Of a DNA stretch of 41,184 nt, positions 24,611 through 32,773 are shown piece by piece. The DNA is from Betaproteobacteria bacterium (GTDB lineage Bacteria; Pseudomonadota; Gammaproteobacteria; Burkholderiales; WYBJ01). The stretch covers positions 1 through 41,184 of the forward strand of contig WHTS01000052.1 of NCBI GenBank assembly GCA_009377585.1, read 5' to 3'. Position 1 is the first letter of the stretch; every line of letters starts with the position of its first letter. A model generated the notes under the pieces. That model saw only the letters and a list, made by a program, of their open reading frames with translations, was not told the origin of the DNA and ran no database searches. The position numbers were made by a program, and so were the translations under genes.

Positions 24611-24697
24611 TGATAGGGGGCGGACCGACCCCCTCACTCGGCCGCAGCGACGAATCGACGACCATCGCCGTGTAGAATCGTTGCAGGAGGAGGGCGA

Positions 24698-25558
24698 TTG
24701 GATACGCATTTCTGGTTGATCCAGATATTCAACGGCGTTTCCTACGGCGCGCTGCTGTTCCTGCTCGCGAGCGGTCTCACGCTGATCTTCGGCGTGATGC
24801 GCATCGTGAACCTGGCGCACGGCGCGTACTTCCTGCTCGGCGGCTACGTGGCGCTGTCGGTGATCTCGAGCACGGGCTCGTGGCTGCTCGCGCTGCCGGT
24901 GGCCGCACTCGCCATCGCTTTGCTCGGGCTCGTCATGGAGCGTGTGTTCCTGCGCCCGCTCGGCTTCGATCCGCTGCGCCAGGTGCTGCTCACGGTCGGC
25001 TTCGCTTTCCTTTTCCAGCAGGCTGCGCTCGACATCTGGGGTGGCGACAACCTCATCATCGATCCGCCCGAGGTGCTCAACGGCAGCTGGGTGGTGGGCG
25101 GCCTGTACCTGCCGGTGTATCGCGTGTTCATGATCGCCTTAGCGGTGGCCATCGGCCTCGCGCTGTGGCTCGCCCTGGAGCGCACGCGCATCGGCGCGAT
25201 GGTGCGCGCTGCGGTGGACGACGCCCAGATGGCGCGCGGCGTGGGCATCGATACTTCCAAGGTGTCGATGTTCATATTCGCCCTCGGCGCGTTTCTCGCC
25301 GCGCTCGGCGGAGTGGTCGGCGGCGCCTTCCTCGGCGTCTACCCGGGGCTCGACTTCGAGGTGCTGCCGATCGCCTTTGCGGTGGTGATCATCGGCGGCA
25401 TGGGCAGCCTCGCCGGCGCCGCAGTGGGCAGCCTGCTGGTCGGCCTCGCCGACAACTTCGGCAAAGCGCTGCTTCCCGAGCTCGCCTACTTCAGCCTGTA
25501 CGCGCCGATGGTGTTGATCCTCGCCATCAAGCCCACCGGCCTGCTGGGCAGGGAATGA
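24698..25558 (+). CDS. livH: Branched-chain amino acid ABC transporter permease LivH type
   Basis: An inner-membrane permease of 286 residues with about eight hydrophobic segments. It shows IQIFNGVSYGALLFLLASGL at the start, then LTLIFGVMRIVNLAHGAYFL, the LivH loop (F-G-x-x-x-x-x-NLAHG), and ERTRIGAMVRAAVDDAQMAR, the coupling-helix region, followed by GIDTSKVSMFIFALGAFLAA. It pairs with LivM to form the channel. The start is TTG 24698, supported by AGGAGGAGGG just before it; no ATG fits as well. It is the first gene of the five-gene transporter operon and ends one base before the LivM start. Substrate specificity cannot be told, since Liv-type systems also take amides, urea or aromatic acids. 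Confidence 0.9.
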   Translation: MDTHFWLIQIFNGVSYGALLFLLASGLTLIFGVMRIVNLAHGAYFLLGGYVALSVISSTGSWLLALPVAALAIALLGLVMERVFLRPLGFDPLRQVLLTVGFAFLFQQAALDIWGGDNLIIDPPEVLNGSWVVGGLYLPVYRVFMIALAVAIGLALWLALERTRIGAMVRAAVDDAQMARGVGIDTSKVSMFIFALGAFLAALGGVVGGAFLGVYPGLDFEVLPIAFAVVIIGGMGSLAGAAVGSLLVGLADNFGKALLPELAYFSLYAPMVLILAIKPTGLLGRE

Positions 25559-25559
25559 C

Positions 25560-26516
25560 ATGAGTTCGGCCTACAAGATCCTTCTGGTGATTCTAGGCAT
25601 CGTCGCGCTGGGGGCGCTCGCGCCCTTCGTCAACTCCTACATCCTGATCCTGCTCACCCAGGCGCTGGTGCTGGGCATCATCGCCATGAGTGTCGACCTG
25701 CTGCTCGGCTATACCGGGCTGCCCTCGCTCGGCCAAGCGGCCTACCTCGGCGTCGGCGCCTACCTCACCGCGATCCTCGCCAGCAAGCACGGCTTCGGCC
25801 TGGAGTGGGGCTTCTGGGTGGTGGCGGTGCTCGGCGTGCTCGCCGGCGCCGCCCTTGCGGCGCTGTTCGGCCTGTTCGCCATCCGCGCGAGCGGGGTGTA
25901 CTTCCTGATGATCACGCTGGCGCTGGGCATGTGCATGTGGGGCCTCGCCTACCGCTGGAATTCGCTCACCGGCGGCGACAACGGCATGAACATGCCGGGG
26001 CGGCCGTCGTTCGGCATCGACCTTGCCGACGACCTGAATTACTTCTATCTGGTGCTGGGGTTCTTTACCGCCTCGCTCGCCGCGCTGTACGTGCTGGTGC
26101 GCTCGCCCTTCGGCCGCAGCCTGGTGGGAATCCGCGAGCGCGAGCTGCGCATGCGCGTCCTCGGTTACAACACCTGGCTGCACAAGTACATCGCCTTCAT
26201 CATCGCCGGCGCCTTCGGCGGCCTCGCCGGGGTGCTGTGGGCCCACCTCACCGGTATCGTCAGTCCCGGCGACGTGATCCTCACCACCTCGGTAGACGTG
26301 CTGTTGATGGTGGTGCTCGGCGGGTCCGGCACGCTGGTCGGAGGGGCGATCGGCGCCGCGGTGGTGGTGTTCCTGCGCGAGTATCTCGCCACCATCGTGC
26401 CCTGGTGGCAGTACGTGCTCGGCGCGGTCTACGTGCTGACGATTCTCTATCTGCCGGGCGGCCTGATGGGTATCCCGGCGCACATCGGAAACTCGTCGAG
26501 GAGGGGCGGATCATGA
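25560..26516 (+). CDS. livM: Branched-chain amino acid ABC transporter permease LivM type
   Basis: The second permease, 318 residues with roughly ten membrane segments. LTQALVLGIIAMSVDLLLGY followed by TGLPSLGQAAYLGVGAYLTA is the LivM hallmark (G-Y-TGLPSLGQAAYLGVGAY). RSPFGRSLVGIRERELRMRV, followed by LGYNTWLHKYIAFIIAGAFG, is the ATPase-coupling region. GGSGTLVGGAIGAAVVV and LYLPGGLMGI near the end are typical too. It starts one base after the LivH stop and its own stop overlaps the start of the binding-protein gene (ATGA, 26513-26516), pointing to coupled translation. Intact, of normal length, with no odd features. Confidence 0.9.
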   Translation: MSSAYKILLVILGIVALGALAPFVNSYILILLTQALVLGIIAMSVDLLLGYTGLPSLGQAAYLGVGAYLTAILASKHGFGLEWGFWVVAVLGVLAGAALAALFGLFAIRASGVYFLMITLALGMCMWGLAYRWNSLTGGDNGMNMPGRPSFGIDLADDLNYFYLVLGFFTASLAALYVLVRSPFGRSLVGIRERELRMRVLGYNTWLHKYIAFIIAGAFGGLAGVLWAHLTGIVSPGDVILTTSVDVLLMVVLGGSGTLVGGAIGAAVVVFLREYLATIVPWWQYVLGAVYVLTILYLPGGLMGIPAHIGNSSRRGGS

Positions 26517-27757
26517 GTTACACGCGGATGGTTGGAGCAATCGGTTTCGGCCTGGCGCTCGCCGCGAGCGCGCCGGCCACTGCGGAGGAGCTGCGTATCG
26601 GGTTTCTCGCGCCGATGACCGGCATCTTCGCCCAGATCGGCAAGGACATGGCCAACGGCTTCGAGCTGTACCTCGAGGAGCACAACGGCCAGCTCGGCGG
26701 GGCCAAGGTGCAGTTGATCGTCGAGGACACGGAGGGCAAGCCGCCGGTGGCGGTGCGCAAAGCCGAGAAGCTCGCGCGCCAGGATAAGGTGCACCTGCTG
26801 ATCGGCGGGCTGCTCGCCTCGACCGGCTACGCGCTCGCGCCGGTCAGCACCCGCCTGAAGACCTTGTACCTGCTGTCGATCCCGGCGGCCGATGACCTCA
26901 CGCAGCGCGACCTCCCCAAGTACCCCTACATCTTCCGCACGGGCTGGACCAGCTCGCAGCCGCACCATCCGCTCGGCCAGTGGGCCTGCGACCAGGGCTA
27001 CAAGCGCATCGCCACGGTCGGCGCCGACTACGCCTTCGGCCACGAGGTGGTGGGCGGATTTCAGCGCGTGTTCGAGGAATGCGGCGGCAAGGTGGTGCAG
27101 AAGATCTGGCCGCCGCTGGGCACCAAGGATTTCGGGCCCTACATCCCGACCATCAAGCGAGACGTCGACGCGATCTTCTCGCTGATGGTCGGCCCGATGG
27201 CGCTGCAGTTCCCCAAGCAGCTGCAGGCCAACGGCATCAAGAAGCCGCTGATCGGCGGGGGCACCAGCTACGACGAGTTCGTCCTGCCCGCCATGGGCGA
27301 CGAGGTGCTCGGCCACGTCTCCGCGCTGCAATACAGCGCGGCGATCGATACGCCGAAGAACCAGGCCTTCGTCAAGAAGTACCGCGAGAAGTACGGCAAG
27401 GTGCCCTCCTACTACTCGGAGAGCAACTACGCCACCGCGCAGATGATCGACGCAGTGATGAAGCTCGACAAGGGCAAGTGGCCGGGGCCGCAGCAGTTCA
27501 TCAAGCAGATGTCCGCCCTCAAGATCGAGGTGCCGCGCGGCCCGGTGCACTTCGACGACATGCGCAACCCGGTGCAGAACATCTACATCAAGAAAGTGGA
27601 GAAGAAGGCGATGTTCGGCTACCCGAACCAGGAGCTGTGGAACACGGTCATCAAGACCTACCCGGATGTCAGCCAGTTCTGGAAGTACGACAAGAAGGAA
27701 TACCTCAAGACGCCCCTGTACAGCCGCGACTACCCGCCCTGCAAGCATTGTGAATGA
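26513..27757 (+). CDS. livK: Branched-chain amino acid ABC transporter substrate-binding protein
   Basis: The periplasmic receptor of the operon, 414 residues. A signal peptide is visible (MVGAIGFGLALAASAPATAEE), cut after TAEE or nearby. The mature part begins LRIGFLAPMTGIFAQIGKDM, the usual peripla-BP_6 opening with the GxFAxxGKDM loop. It continues with GGLLASTGYALAPVSTRLKT and GPYIPTIKRDVDAIFSLMVG. It belongs to the LivK/amide-urea group that binds amino acids, short amides or aromatic carboxylates in the cleft. Compared with LivK of E. coli (about 370 residues) it is longer, and it ends with PPCKHCE, a small cysteine pair of unknown meaning. The start overlaps the LivM stop (ATGA) and its own stop overlaps the start of the first ATPase gene. 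Confidence 0.88.
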   Translation: MSYTRMVGAIGFGLALAASAPATAEELRIGFLAPMTGIFAQIGKDMANGFELYLEEHNGQLGGAKVQLIVEDTEGKPPVAVRKAEKLARQDKVHLLIGGLLASTGYALAPVSTRLKTLYLLSIPAADDLTQRDLPKYPYIFRTGWTSSQPHHPLGQWACDQGYKRIATVGADYAFGHEVVGGFQRVFEECGGKVVQKIWPPLGTKDFGPYIPTIKRDVDAIFSLMVGPMALQFPKQLQANGIKKPLIGGGTSYDEFVLPAMGDEVLGHVSALQYSAAIDTPKNQAFVKKYREKYGKVPSYYSESNYATAQMIDAVMKLDKGKWPGPQQFIKQMSALKIEVPRGPVHFDDMRNPVQNIYIKKVEKKAMFGYPNQELWNTVIKTYPDVSQFWKYDKKEYLKTPLYSRDYPPCKHCE

Positions 27758-28500
27758 GCGCGGCTGCGCTTGAGCTGAGCGCGCTGTCGAAGAGCTTCGG
27801 CGGCCTCACCGCGGTGCGCGGGGTGACGCTGCGCGTGGAGCGCGGCGAGCGCAAGGCGATCATCGGCCCGAACGGCGCCGGCAAGACGACGCTGTTCAAC
27901 CTGATCACCGGGGTGCTGCCCTCGAGCAGCGGGCGCATCCTGCTCTTCGGCCGCAACGTCACCGGCTGGCCGAGCCATCGGCGCACCGCGCTGGGCATGG
28001 CGCGTACCTTCCAGATCACCAGCCTCTTTCCCCGGCTGTCGGTGCTCGACAACGTGCTGCTCGGCATCGGTGGCGTGCGGCGCACCAAGTTCGTGATGTG
28101 GCGCTCGGCTGCCGGCGACCGGGAATCGCACGACAAGGCGCGCCGCCTGCTGGAGGAGGCGGGCTTCTGGGAGCGGCGCGATGCCGAGGTGCGCAACCTC
28201 TCGCACGGCGAGCAGCGCCAGATCGAGATCCTGCTCGCCCTGGCGAGCGATCCGCAGCTGCTGCTGCTCGACGAGCCCGCCGCGGGACTCGCCTCGGGCG
28301 AGTCGCGCGAGATGGCCGAATTCCTCAAGCGCCTCGATCCGGGCCTCGCAATCCTGCTCATCGAGCACGACATGGACGTGGTGTTCGACGTCGTCTCGCA
28401 CATCTCGGTACTGCACTTCGGCGAAGTGGTGGAGGAGGGCAGCACCGCTGCGATCCGCCGCAGCGACAAGGTGCAGGAAATCTACCTCGGCACCGCATGA
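27754..28500 (+). CDS. livG: ABC transporter ATP-binding protein LivG type
   Basis: A 248-residue ATPase with Walker A GPNGAGKTT at residues 38-46, a Q-loop region ARTFQITSLFPRLSVLDNVL, Walker B LLLLDEPAAGL and the H-loop in LLIEHDMDVVFDVVSHISVL. The signature is LSHGEQRQ, which has His in place of the first Gly, as LivG proteins often do. It energises uptake by the LivH-LivM pair on the cytoplasmic side. Start ATG 27754 overlaps the stop of the receptor gene, and its stop overlaps the LivF start, so all five genes are translated as one unit. Normal length. Confidence 0.9.
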   Translation: MSAAALELSALSKSFGGLTAVRGVTLRVERGERKAIIGPNGAGKTTLFNLITGVLPSSSGRILLFGRNVTGWPSHRRTALGMARTFQITSLFPRLSVLDNVLLGIGGVRRTKFVMWRSAAGDRESHDKARRLLEEAGFWERRDAEVRNLSHGEQRQIEILLALASDPQLLLLDEPAAGLASGESREMAEFLKRLDPGLAILLIEHDMDVVFDVVSHISVLHFGEVVEEGSTAAIRRSDKVQEIYLGTA

Positions 28501-29201
28501 GCGCGATTCTGCAAGTCGAGGATATCCACACCTACTATGGCGACGCCTACGTGCTGCAGGGGCTGTCGCTCGCCCTGGAGGAGGGGCAGATCCTCGGCTT
28601 GCTCGGCCGGAACGGCGTGGGCAAGACCACGCTGGTCAACTCCATCGTCGGCTTCAACCCGCCGCGGCGCGGCCGCATCGTGTTCAAGGGCACCGATATC
28701 ACGCAGATGTCCTCGTTCGAGACGGTGCGCGCCGGCATGGGCCTGGTGCCGCAGGGGCGGCGCGTGTTTCCCACCCTGAGCGTCGAGGAGAACCTGCGCG
28801 TGGCCGAGGGCGGCAATCGCCGGCGCGGCTGGACCCTCGAGCGGGTTTACGCGCTCTTCCCGCGCCTCGCGGAGCGCCGCCGCCAGCGCGCGCGCACGCT
28901 CTCCGGCGGTGAGCAGCAGATGCTCGCCATCGGCCGCGGTTTGATGACCAACCCCGACTGTCTGATCATGGACGAGCCCTCGGAGGGGCTGGCGCCGATC
29001 ATCATCCAGGGCCTGTGGCAGGCGGTGGCCCGGCTCAAGACCGAGGGCCTGTCGATCCTGCTGGTCGAGCAGAACGCGTCCCTCGCCCTGCAGCTCGTCG
29101 ACTACGTGCACGTGATCAGCAAGGGCCGCGTGGTGCACTCCTGCGACGCGCGCACCCTGCAGGCTGACACCGAGGTGAAGTCGCGTTACTTGGGGATATG
29201 A
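28497..29201 (+). CDS. livF: ABC transporter ATP-binding protein LivF type
   Basis: The second ATPase, 234 residues, with Walker A GRNGVGKTT at 37-45, Q-loop PQGRRVFPTLSVEENLRVAE, the signature LSGGEQQMLAIGRGLMTNPD and Walker B CLIMDEPSEGLAPIIIQGLW, and LLVEQNASLALQLVDYVHVI carrying the LivF-type Q in place of the H-loop histidine. The FPTLSVEENL and VEQN motifs identify LivF rather than LivG. It completes the Liv operon. The start overlaps the LivG stop (ATGA at 28497-28500). After its stop at 29201 comes the vapBC promoter, and no terminator hairpin with a T-run is evident. Confidence 0.9.
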   Translation: MSAILQVEDIHTYYGDAYVLQGLSLALEEGQILGLLGRNGVGKTTLVNSIVGFNPPRRGRIVFKGTDITQMSSFETVRAGMGLVPQGRRVFPTLSVEENLRVAEGGNRRRGWTLERVYALFPRLAERRRQRARTLSGGEQQMLAIGRGLMTNPDCLIMDEPSEGLAPIIIQGLWQAVARLKTEGLSILLVEQNASLALQLVDYVHVISKGRVVHSCDARTLQADTEVKSRYLGI

Positions 29202-29249
29202 GTGGAGGGGCCGGGTGGTGCTTGAGCCGGTCCTACGCCCGTGATATAC

Positions 29250-29269
29250 ACTTTGGTATATACCAAAGT
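29250..29269. promoter_or_regulatory. Palindromic operator of vapBC
   Basis: A perfect 20-base palindrome, ACTTTGGTATATACCAAAGT, lies 41 bases before the antitoxin start. Palindromes of this kind upstream of vapBC bind the VapB-VapC complex and repress the operon. The sequence GATATACA just before it (29243-29250) could serve as part of a -10 region. Confidence 0.7.
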
Positions 29270-29309
29270 CTGGCGAGTCGGCGCACCATTTGCCCACAGG
29301 AGTGTCCCG

Positions 29310-29564
29310 ATGCAAACCGCGAAGATTTTCAAGAATGGCCGAAGCCAAGCCGTGCGTCTGCCCGCCGAGTTCCGGTTCGAGGGCGACGAAGTACTGATTC
29401 GCCGCGACCCGCTAAGCGGTGACGTGGTGCTGAGCGCCAAGCCGGCATCGCTGGACGCGTTCTTTCGCCTGCGCGATCGGCTGCTGCAACAAGCGCCGGA
29501 GGAATTCGCCGATTTCCTCGACGAGCGCGATCAGGGCCGCCACGTCGTGCGCGACTGGCCATGA
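29310..29564 (+). CDS. vapB: VapB-type antitoxin (AbrB/SpoVT domain)
   Basis: An 84-residue antitoxin. The N-terminus [20 protein letters not shown] followed by [20 protein letters not shown] is the swapped-hairpin AbrB/VapB DNA-binding domain ([13 protein letters not shown]). The C-terminal helix ([16 protein letters not shown]) and the tail DFLDERDQ should wrap the toxin active site. GGAG stands eight bases before ATG 29310; an upstream in-frame ATG at 29241 lies ahead of the operator and is rejected. The stop overlaps the toxin start (ATGA at 29561-29564), as usual in TA pairs. The operator palindrome at 29250-29269 suggests autoregulation. Confidence 0.88.
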   Translation: MQTAKIFKNGRSQAVRLPAEFRFEGDEVLIRRDPLSGDVVLSAKPASLDAFFRLRDRLLQQAPEEFADFLDERDQGRHVVRDWP

Positions 29565-30089
29565 CCGTGCGGGTGATGCTCGACACCAACGCTGTGGCTG
29601 CGCTGCTGAAAGCGCGCTCGCCCGCGCTCGAAGACTATGCGCGCAACCGGCCGATTTGCGTCTCGGTGGTCACCGAGGCGGAAGTGCTCTATGGCCTCGC
29701 TCGACGGCCGGCGGCCTCGGCATTGCGGCGTGTGGCCGAAGCGTTTTTGGCAGCGGTCGAGATCCTGCCCTGGAATTCTGCATGTGCCGCGACCTATGGT
29801 GCCCCTGCGGGCACAGCTCGAAGAGCACGGCAAACCGTTGGCCCCTCTGGACATGCTGATCGCATCGCACGCGCTGGCGATCCATTGCCCCCTGGTCAGC
29901 AGGGATGTGACCTTTACGCAAGTGCCGGGTCTGAACGTTGTCCAATGGTCGGGCGACGCGGTGCGCGATGCTCCGGCAGGGGCTTCGCGAACGGTGCGGA
30001 AGCCTCCGCCGGGCCGCGCCGAACAAGCGCCGGCCCGCTACCGCATCTCCCCGTCGCGCCCTCGCCCCAGTCATCCACGCGCCAAATAG
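29561..30089 (+). pseudogene. vapC: VapC-type PIN-domain toxin, frameshifted
   Basis: The reading starts [20 protein letters not shown] with the first PIN acid D8 and TEAEVLYGLARR with E39/E41. Near 29795-29808 the family sequence moves into the +1 frame: LRAQLEEHGKPLAPLDMLIA and SHALAIHCPLVSRDVTFTQV, which carry the remaining two PIN acids (in LDML and SRDV), and PGLNVVQW, the usual end of VapC. Beyond this the frame stays open to 30089 without recognisable domain sequence. VapC toxins are about 130 residues and are site-specific RNases that cut tRNA or rRNA. With the shift as given, the toxin would lose half its active site, leaving an antitoxin without a working toxin. A single-base sequencing error could equally explain it. 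Confidence 0.8.
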
Positions 30090-30362
30090 GCGACAACTCG
30101 GGGACGCCGTTCAAAGCTATCTGAAAGAACTCGGGACCTACTATGCCGACACGACCAATCCGGTCGCTCCACCGGCCTCGGGCCAGGCCTCGATCAGCCT
30201 GCTGGTCGCAAGTGACAATCCGAGGAAGACCCGGCCGATAGCGAGGCTGATCCTGCCGCGGCCGAACAACTCGCGGCCGTGCACAGTGGCGCGTTGACCT
30301 GCGAGCGGATCGAATCTGAGCGACAATCCTCTTGGCGACCCGAGCAACGGAGGGGCAATCAG

Positions 30363-31373
30363 ATGAAATCCGCATGGATCGCAATGGCGCTGGCGGGGCT
30401 TTCTGCGGCTGAGGCCGCGGGCCAGGGCTATCCCAACCGTCCGATTCGGCTGATCTCGCCCAACCCCGCGGGCGGCGCGAACGACGTGATCGGGCGCATC
30501 GTCGCGCAGAAGCTGAGCGAGGTGCTGGGCCAGCAGGTCGTCGTGGACAACCGCGGCGGCGCGGGTGGCACGATAGGCACGGAGCTCGCAGTTAGGTCCA
30601 CTCCGGACGGCTATACGCTGTTCGCGGGCTCCCAGTCCAGCGTCACGGTCGCGCCCCACATCTACCGGAAACTCAGCTACGACGTGCGGCGCGATCTCAT
30701 CCCTATTGCAACCTTCGCGGAGGTGCAGAACCTGCTGAACAGCACGACCACGTTCGCGCCCGCCACGGTCAAGGATCTCATTGCTCTCGCCAGGAGCCGG
30801 CCGGGAGCCATCCGCTACGCGAGCGCGGGCAACGGCTCGGCGAGCCATTTCGGCGGCATACTGTTCGCAAGAGCGGCCGGCATAGAATTCCTCCACGTAC
30901 CTTACAAGGGGGGCGCGGCAGCGATCACGGCAGTCATCTCCGGCGAGTCCGACTTCAACTTCGGACCCATGCCTGCGACCACGGCGCTGGTGAACGCTGG
31001 CCGTTTGAAGGCTATTGCCGTCAGCGGCAACAAGCGCGCGGTCGCACTTCCCAACGTGCCGACGGTGGTGGAATCCGGGGTTCCGGGATACGTGGTGATC
31101 GGCTGGTTCGGGCTGATGGCCCCGGCCGGCACGCCCAAGGCAATCGTGGAGCGCCTGCAGGCGGCGACGGTAAAGGTAGTGAATAGCCCCGAAACCCGCC
31201 AGCAGCTTATCCGCACGGGCGCTGAGCCCTCGCCCATCTCACCGGCGGAATTCCCGAAATTCGTCCGGGACGAATACGAGCGCTACGGCAAGGTGATACG
31301 CGCGCGGTCGTTCAATCCAGCCCAGCAACCCTCGCGACCGAAACCACCGACGCTCCAGACCTCCGCGCCCTGA
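30363..31373 (+). CDS. Bug-family receptor (2)
   Basis: A periplasmic receptor of 336 residues. MKSAWIAMALAGLSAAEAAG is the signal peptide. The mature part starts YPNRPIRLISPNPAGGANDV, with NPAGG replacing the usual PFxPGG. It then shows VVDNRGGAGGTIGTELAVRS, DGYTLFAGSQSSVTVAPHIY, LHVPYKGGAAAITAVISGES and PNVPTVVESGVPGYVVIGWF. CGGAGGGG lies before ATG 30363. The tail is extended and proline-rich (PAQQPSRPKPPTLQTSAP), unlike most family members. Its last 62 bases overlap the end of the TPR gene on the opposite strand. No membrane partner is adjacent. Confidence 0.88.
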   Translation: MKSAWIAMALAGLSAAEAAGQGYPNRPIRLISPNPAGGANDVIGRIVAQKLSEVLGQQVVVDNRGGAGGTIGTELAVRSTPDGYTLFAGSQSSVTVAPHIYRKLSYDVRRDLIPIATFAEVQNLLNSTTTFAPATVKDLIALARSRPGAIRYASAGNGSASHFGGILFARAAGIEFLHVPYKGGAAAITAVISGESDFNFGPMPATTALVNAGRLKAIAVSGNKRAVALPNVPTVVESGVPGYVVIGWFGLMAPAGTPKAIVERLQAATVKVVNSPETRQQLIRTGAEPSPISPAEFPKFVRDEYERYGKVIRARSFNPAQQPSRPKPPTLQTSAP

Positions 31374-32616
31374 GCATTTGCCGAGCCTCTTCGAGCCGGT
31401 CGGCGTTGAGATAGGCCTTGAGCAGGGTGAAGTCGATCAGGTCGTGCTGCGCGCGGCTGCCGCCGATGCGCTCGCTCTGCTTCGCCAACGGGGCCAGTGC
31501 ATCGATCGCCGCGTCATAGTCCCCGTGCTCGAACGCCAAGAAGCCACGCGCGAGCTTCGGCACGTAGGACTCGGACGCGTAGCGCCCTTCACGCGTCGCT
31601 TCGGCGATCTGCCGGGCGCGTGCATCGAGCGCGACGTCATCGCATATCACCGCATGGGCGAGCATGACATGCAGATCGGCGAGCCCGGCGCCAGGCCGCG
31701 GCAGTGCGCCGGTGGCATAGTCGCACAGTGCGCGCCATGCGGGCTCGTTGCGCGGATGGCCGGCGAGCTCCGAGCGCCACAGAAACGCTACGCCGTCCCA
31801 CACCTTCTGCTGCGGTCCGCCCGGGTGCCGGTCGGGCGCGATGGCGTCGCGGTAGCGCTGCTGCGCCGCCGCCCAGTTGCCCGCGGCAAGCTCGATCAGC
31901 GCGAGATGCCAGCTCAAGTGCCCATTGAACGCGCCCTCACGCGGATACGTGGCGAGCCAGGAAGCCAGAAAGTCGCGACCCCAGTTCGCATCGCCGCTTT
32001 CGTAGCTGACATGCGCGACTCCGTGCGCGCAGTGTGCGTTCCTGGGATTGAGCATCACGGATCGTTCGATCTTCGGGCGTGCTTCCGCAACCCGGCCGTC
32101 CTCGCCCAGCGCAATTGCGTGATAGGAGAGGAACCAGTAATCGTCGCCGTAATGCGGGGCGAGGCGGTCCAGCAGCGTCGCGATCTCGCGCTTCTGTCCG
32201 ATGCGGCCCGAACTGCCGATAAGCCCGTTGGGATTCGTGGCAATGGCAACCATCAGGGCATCGCGCGGCCACTGTGCGAGATGGTCATACAGCGCTCCGA
32301 TGGCCGCGTCGGTTTCCTCCGAGAAGGCGAGGTCGAAGAACCGGATATGCCCTGTCTCCCGTGCGGACACGCCGGCGGACACATCCTTCGCCGCCGCCAG
32401 AGCCTCTCTCGCCGCCGCGGCTTTGCCCTCGCGCATGAAGATCTGCGCCTTGCCCGCATGTGAAAGAGCCAGTCCAGGGTCGCTGGCGAGAGCCCGGTCG
32501 AAGCACTCGACCGCGCCGGGATACATGGTGAGGGCGAGCTCGCAGCCCTCGACATAGGCGTCGCGTGCAGCGGCGGAGGTGGTGGACACGGGAAGGTCGT
32601 ATCGATCTGCGAGCAT
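31312..32616 (-). CDS. Tetratricopeptide-repeat protein, TTC38-like
   Basis: A 434-residue protein of helical repeats. TPR-like units are visible in CFDRALASDPGLALSHAGKA, HYGDDYWFLSYHAIALGEDG, SVMLNPRNAHCAHGVAHVSY, FNGHLSWHLALIELAAGNWA and ARGFLAFEHGDYDAAIDALA. The stretch NPRNAHCAHGVAHVSYESGD and the histidine-rich GHLSWHLAL are typical of the TTC38-like family, whose molecular role is unknown. It is expected to be cytoplasmic, with no signal peptide. The start ATG 32616 is the first in frame. The end overlaps the Bug receptor tail to tail by 62 bases (31312-31373). Another Bug gene follows upstream on the same strand, with a gap of 157 bases. Confidence 0.8.
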   Translation of the reverse strand: MLADRYDLPVSTTSAAARDAYVEGCELALTMYPGAVECFDRALASDPGLALSHAGKAQIFMREGKAAAAREALAAAKDVSAGVSARETGHIRFFDLAFSEETDAAIGALYDHLAQWPRDALMVAIATNPNGLIGSSGRIGQKREIATLLDRLAPHYGDDYWFLSYHAIALGEDGRVAEARPKIERSVMLNPRNAHCAHGVAHVSYESGDANWGRDFLASWLATYPREGAFNGHLSWHLALIELAAGNWAAAQQRYRDAIAPDRHPGGPQQKVWDGVAFLWRSELAGHPRNEPAWRALCDYATGALPRPGAGLADLHVMLAHAVICDDVALDARARQIAEATREGRYASESYVPKLARGFLAFEHGDYDAAIDALAPLAKQSERIGGSRAQHDLIDFTLLKAYLNADRLEEARQMLRARRSGASVVSVARVAGLD

Positions 32617-32773
32617 CGGGTTTCTCCAAACTGAAGGTTTCAGAAAGAAACTCTACGCATCACGGAGAACAGCCCACCGCGGATTCCTGCTGGCGACGTG
32701 TGCGGCTCGAATGTGCAACCGCCTCCAGATGCGATCATGTGATGTCATGCAATGCCTACCCACGTGGCAGCAG

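Noticed and set aside
25593-26483. Long reverse-strand open frame across livM
   Set aside because: It is a shadow of the coding frame in high-GC DNA; its composition is dominated by His, Arg and Glu runs with no family resemblance.
29241-29309. Longer VapB starting at 29241
   Set aside because: That start lies before the operator palindrome and lacks a ribosome-binding site; the family N-terminus is at 29310.
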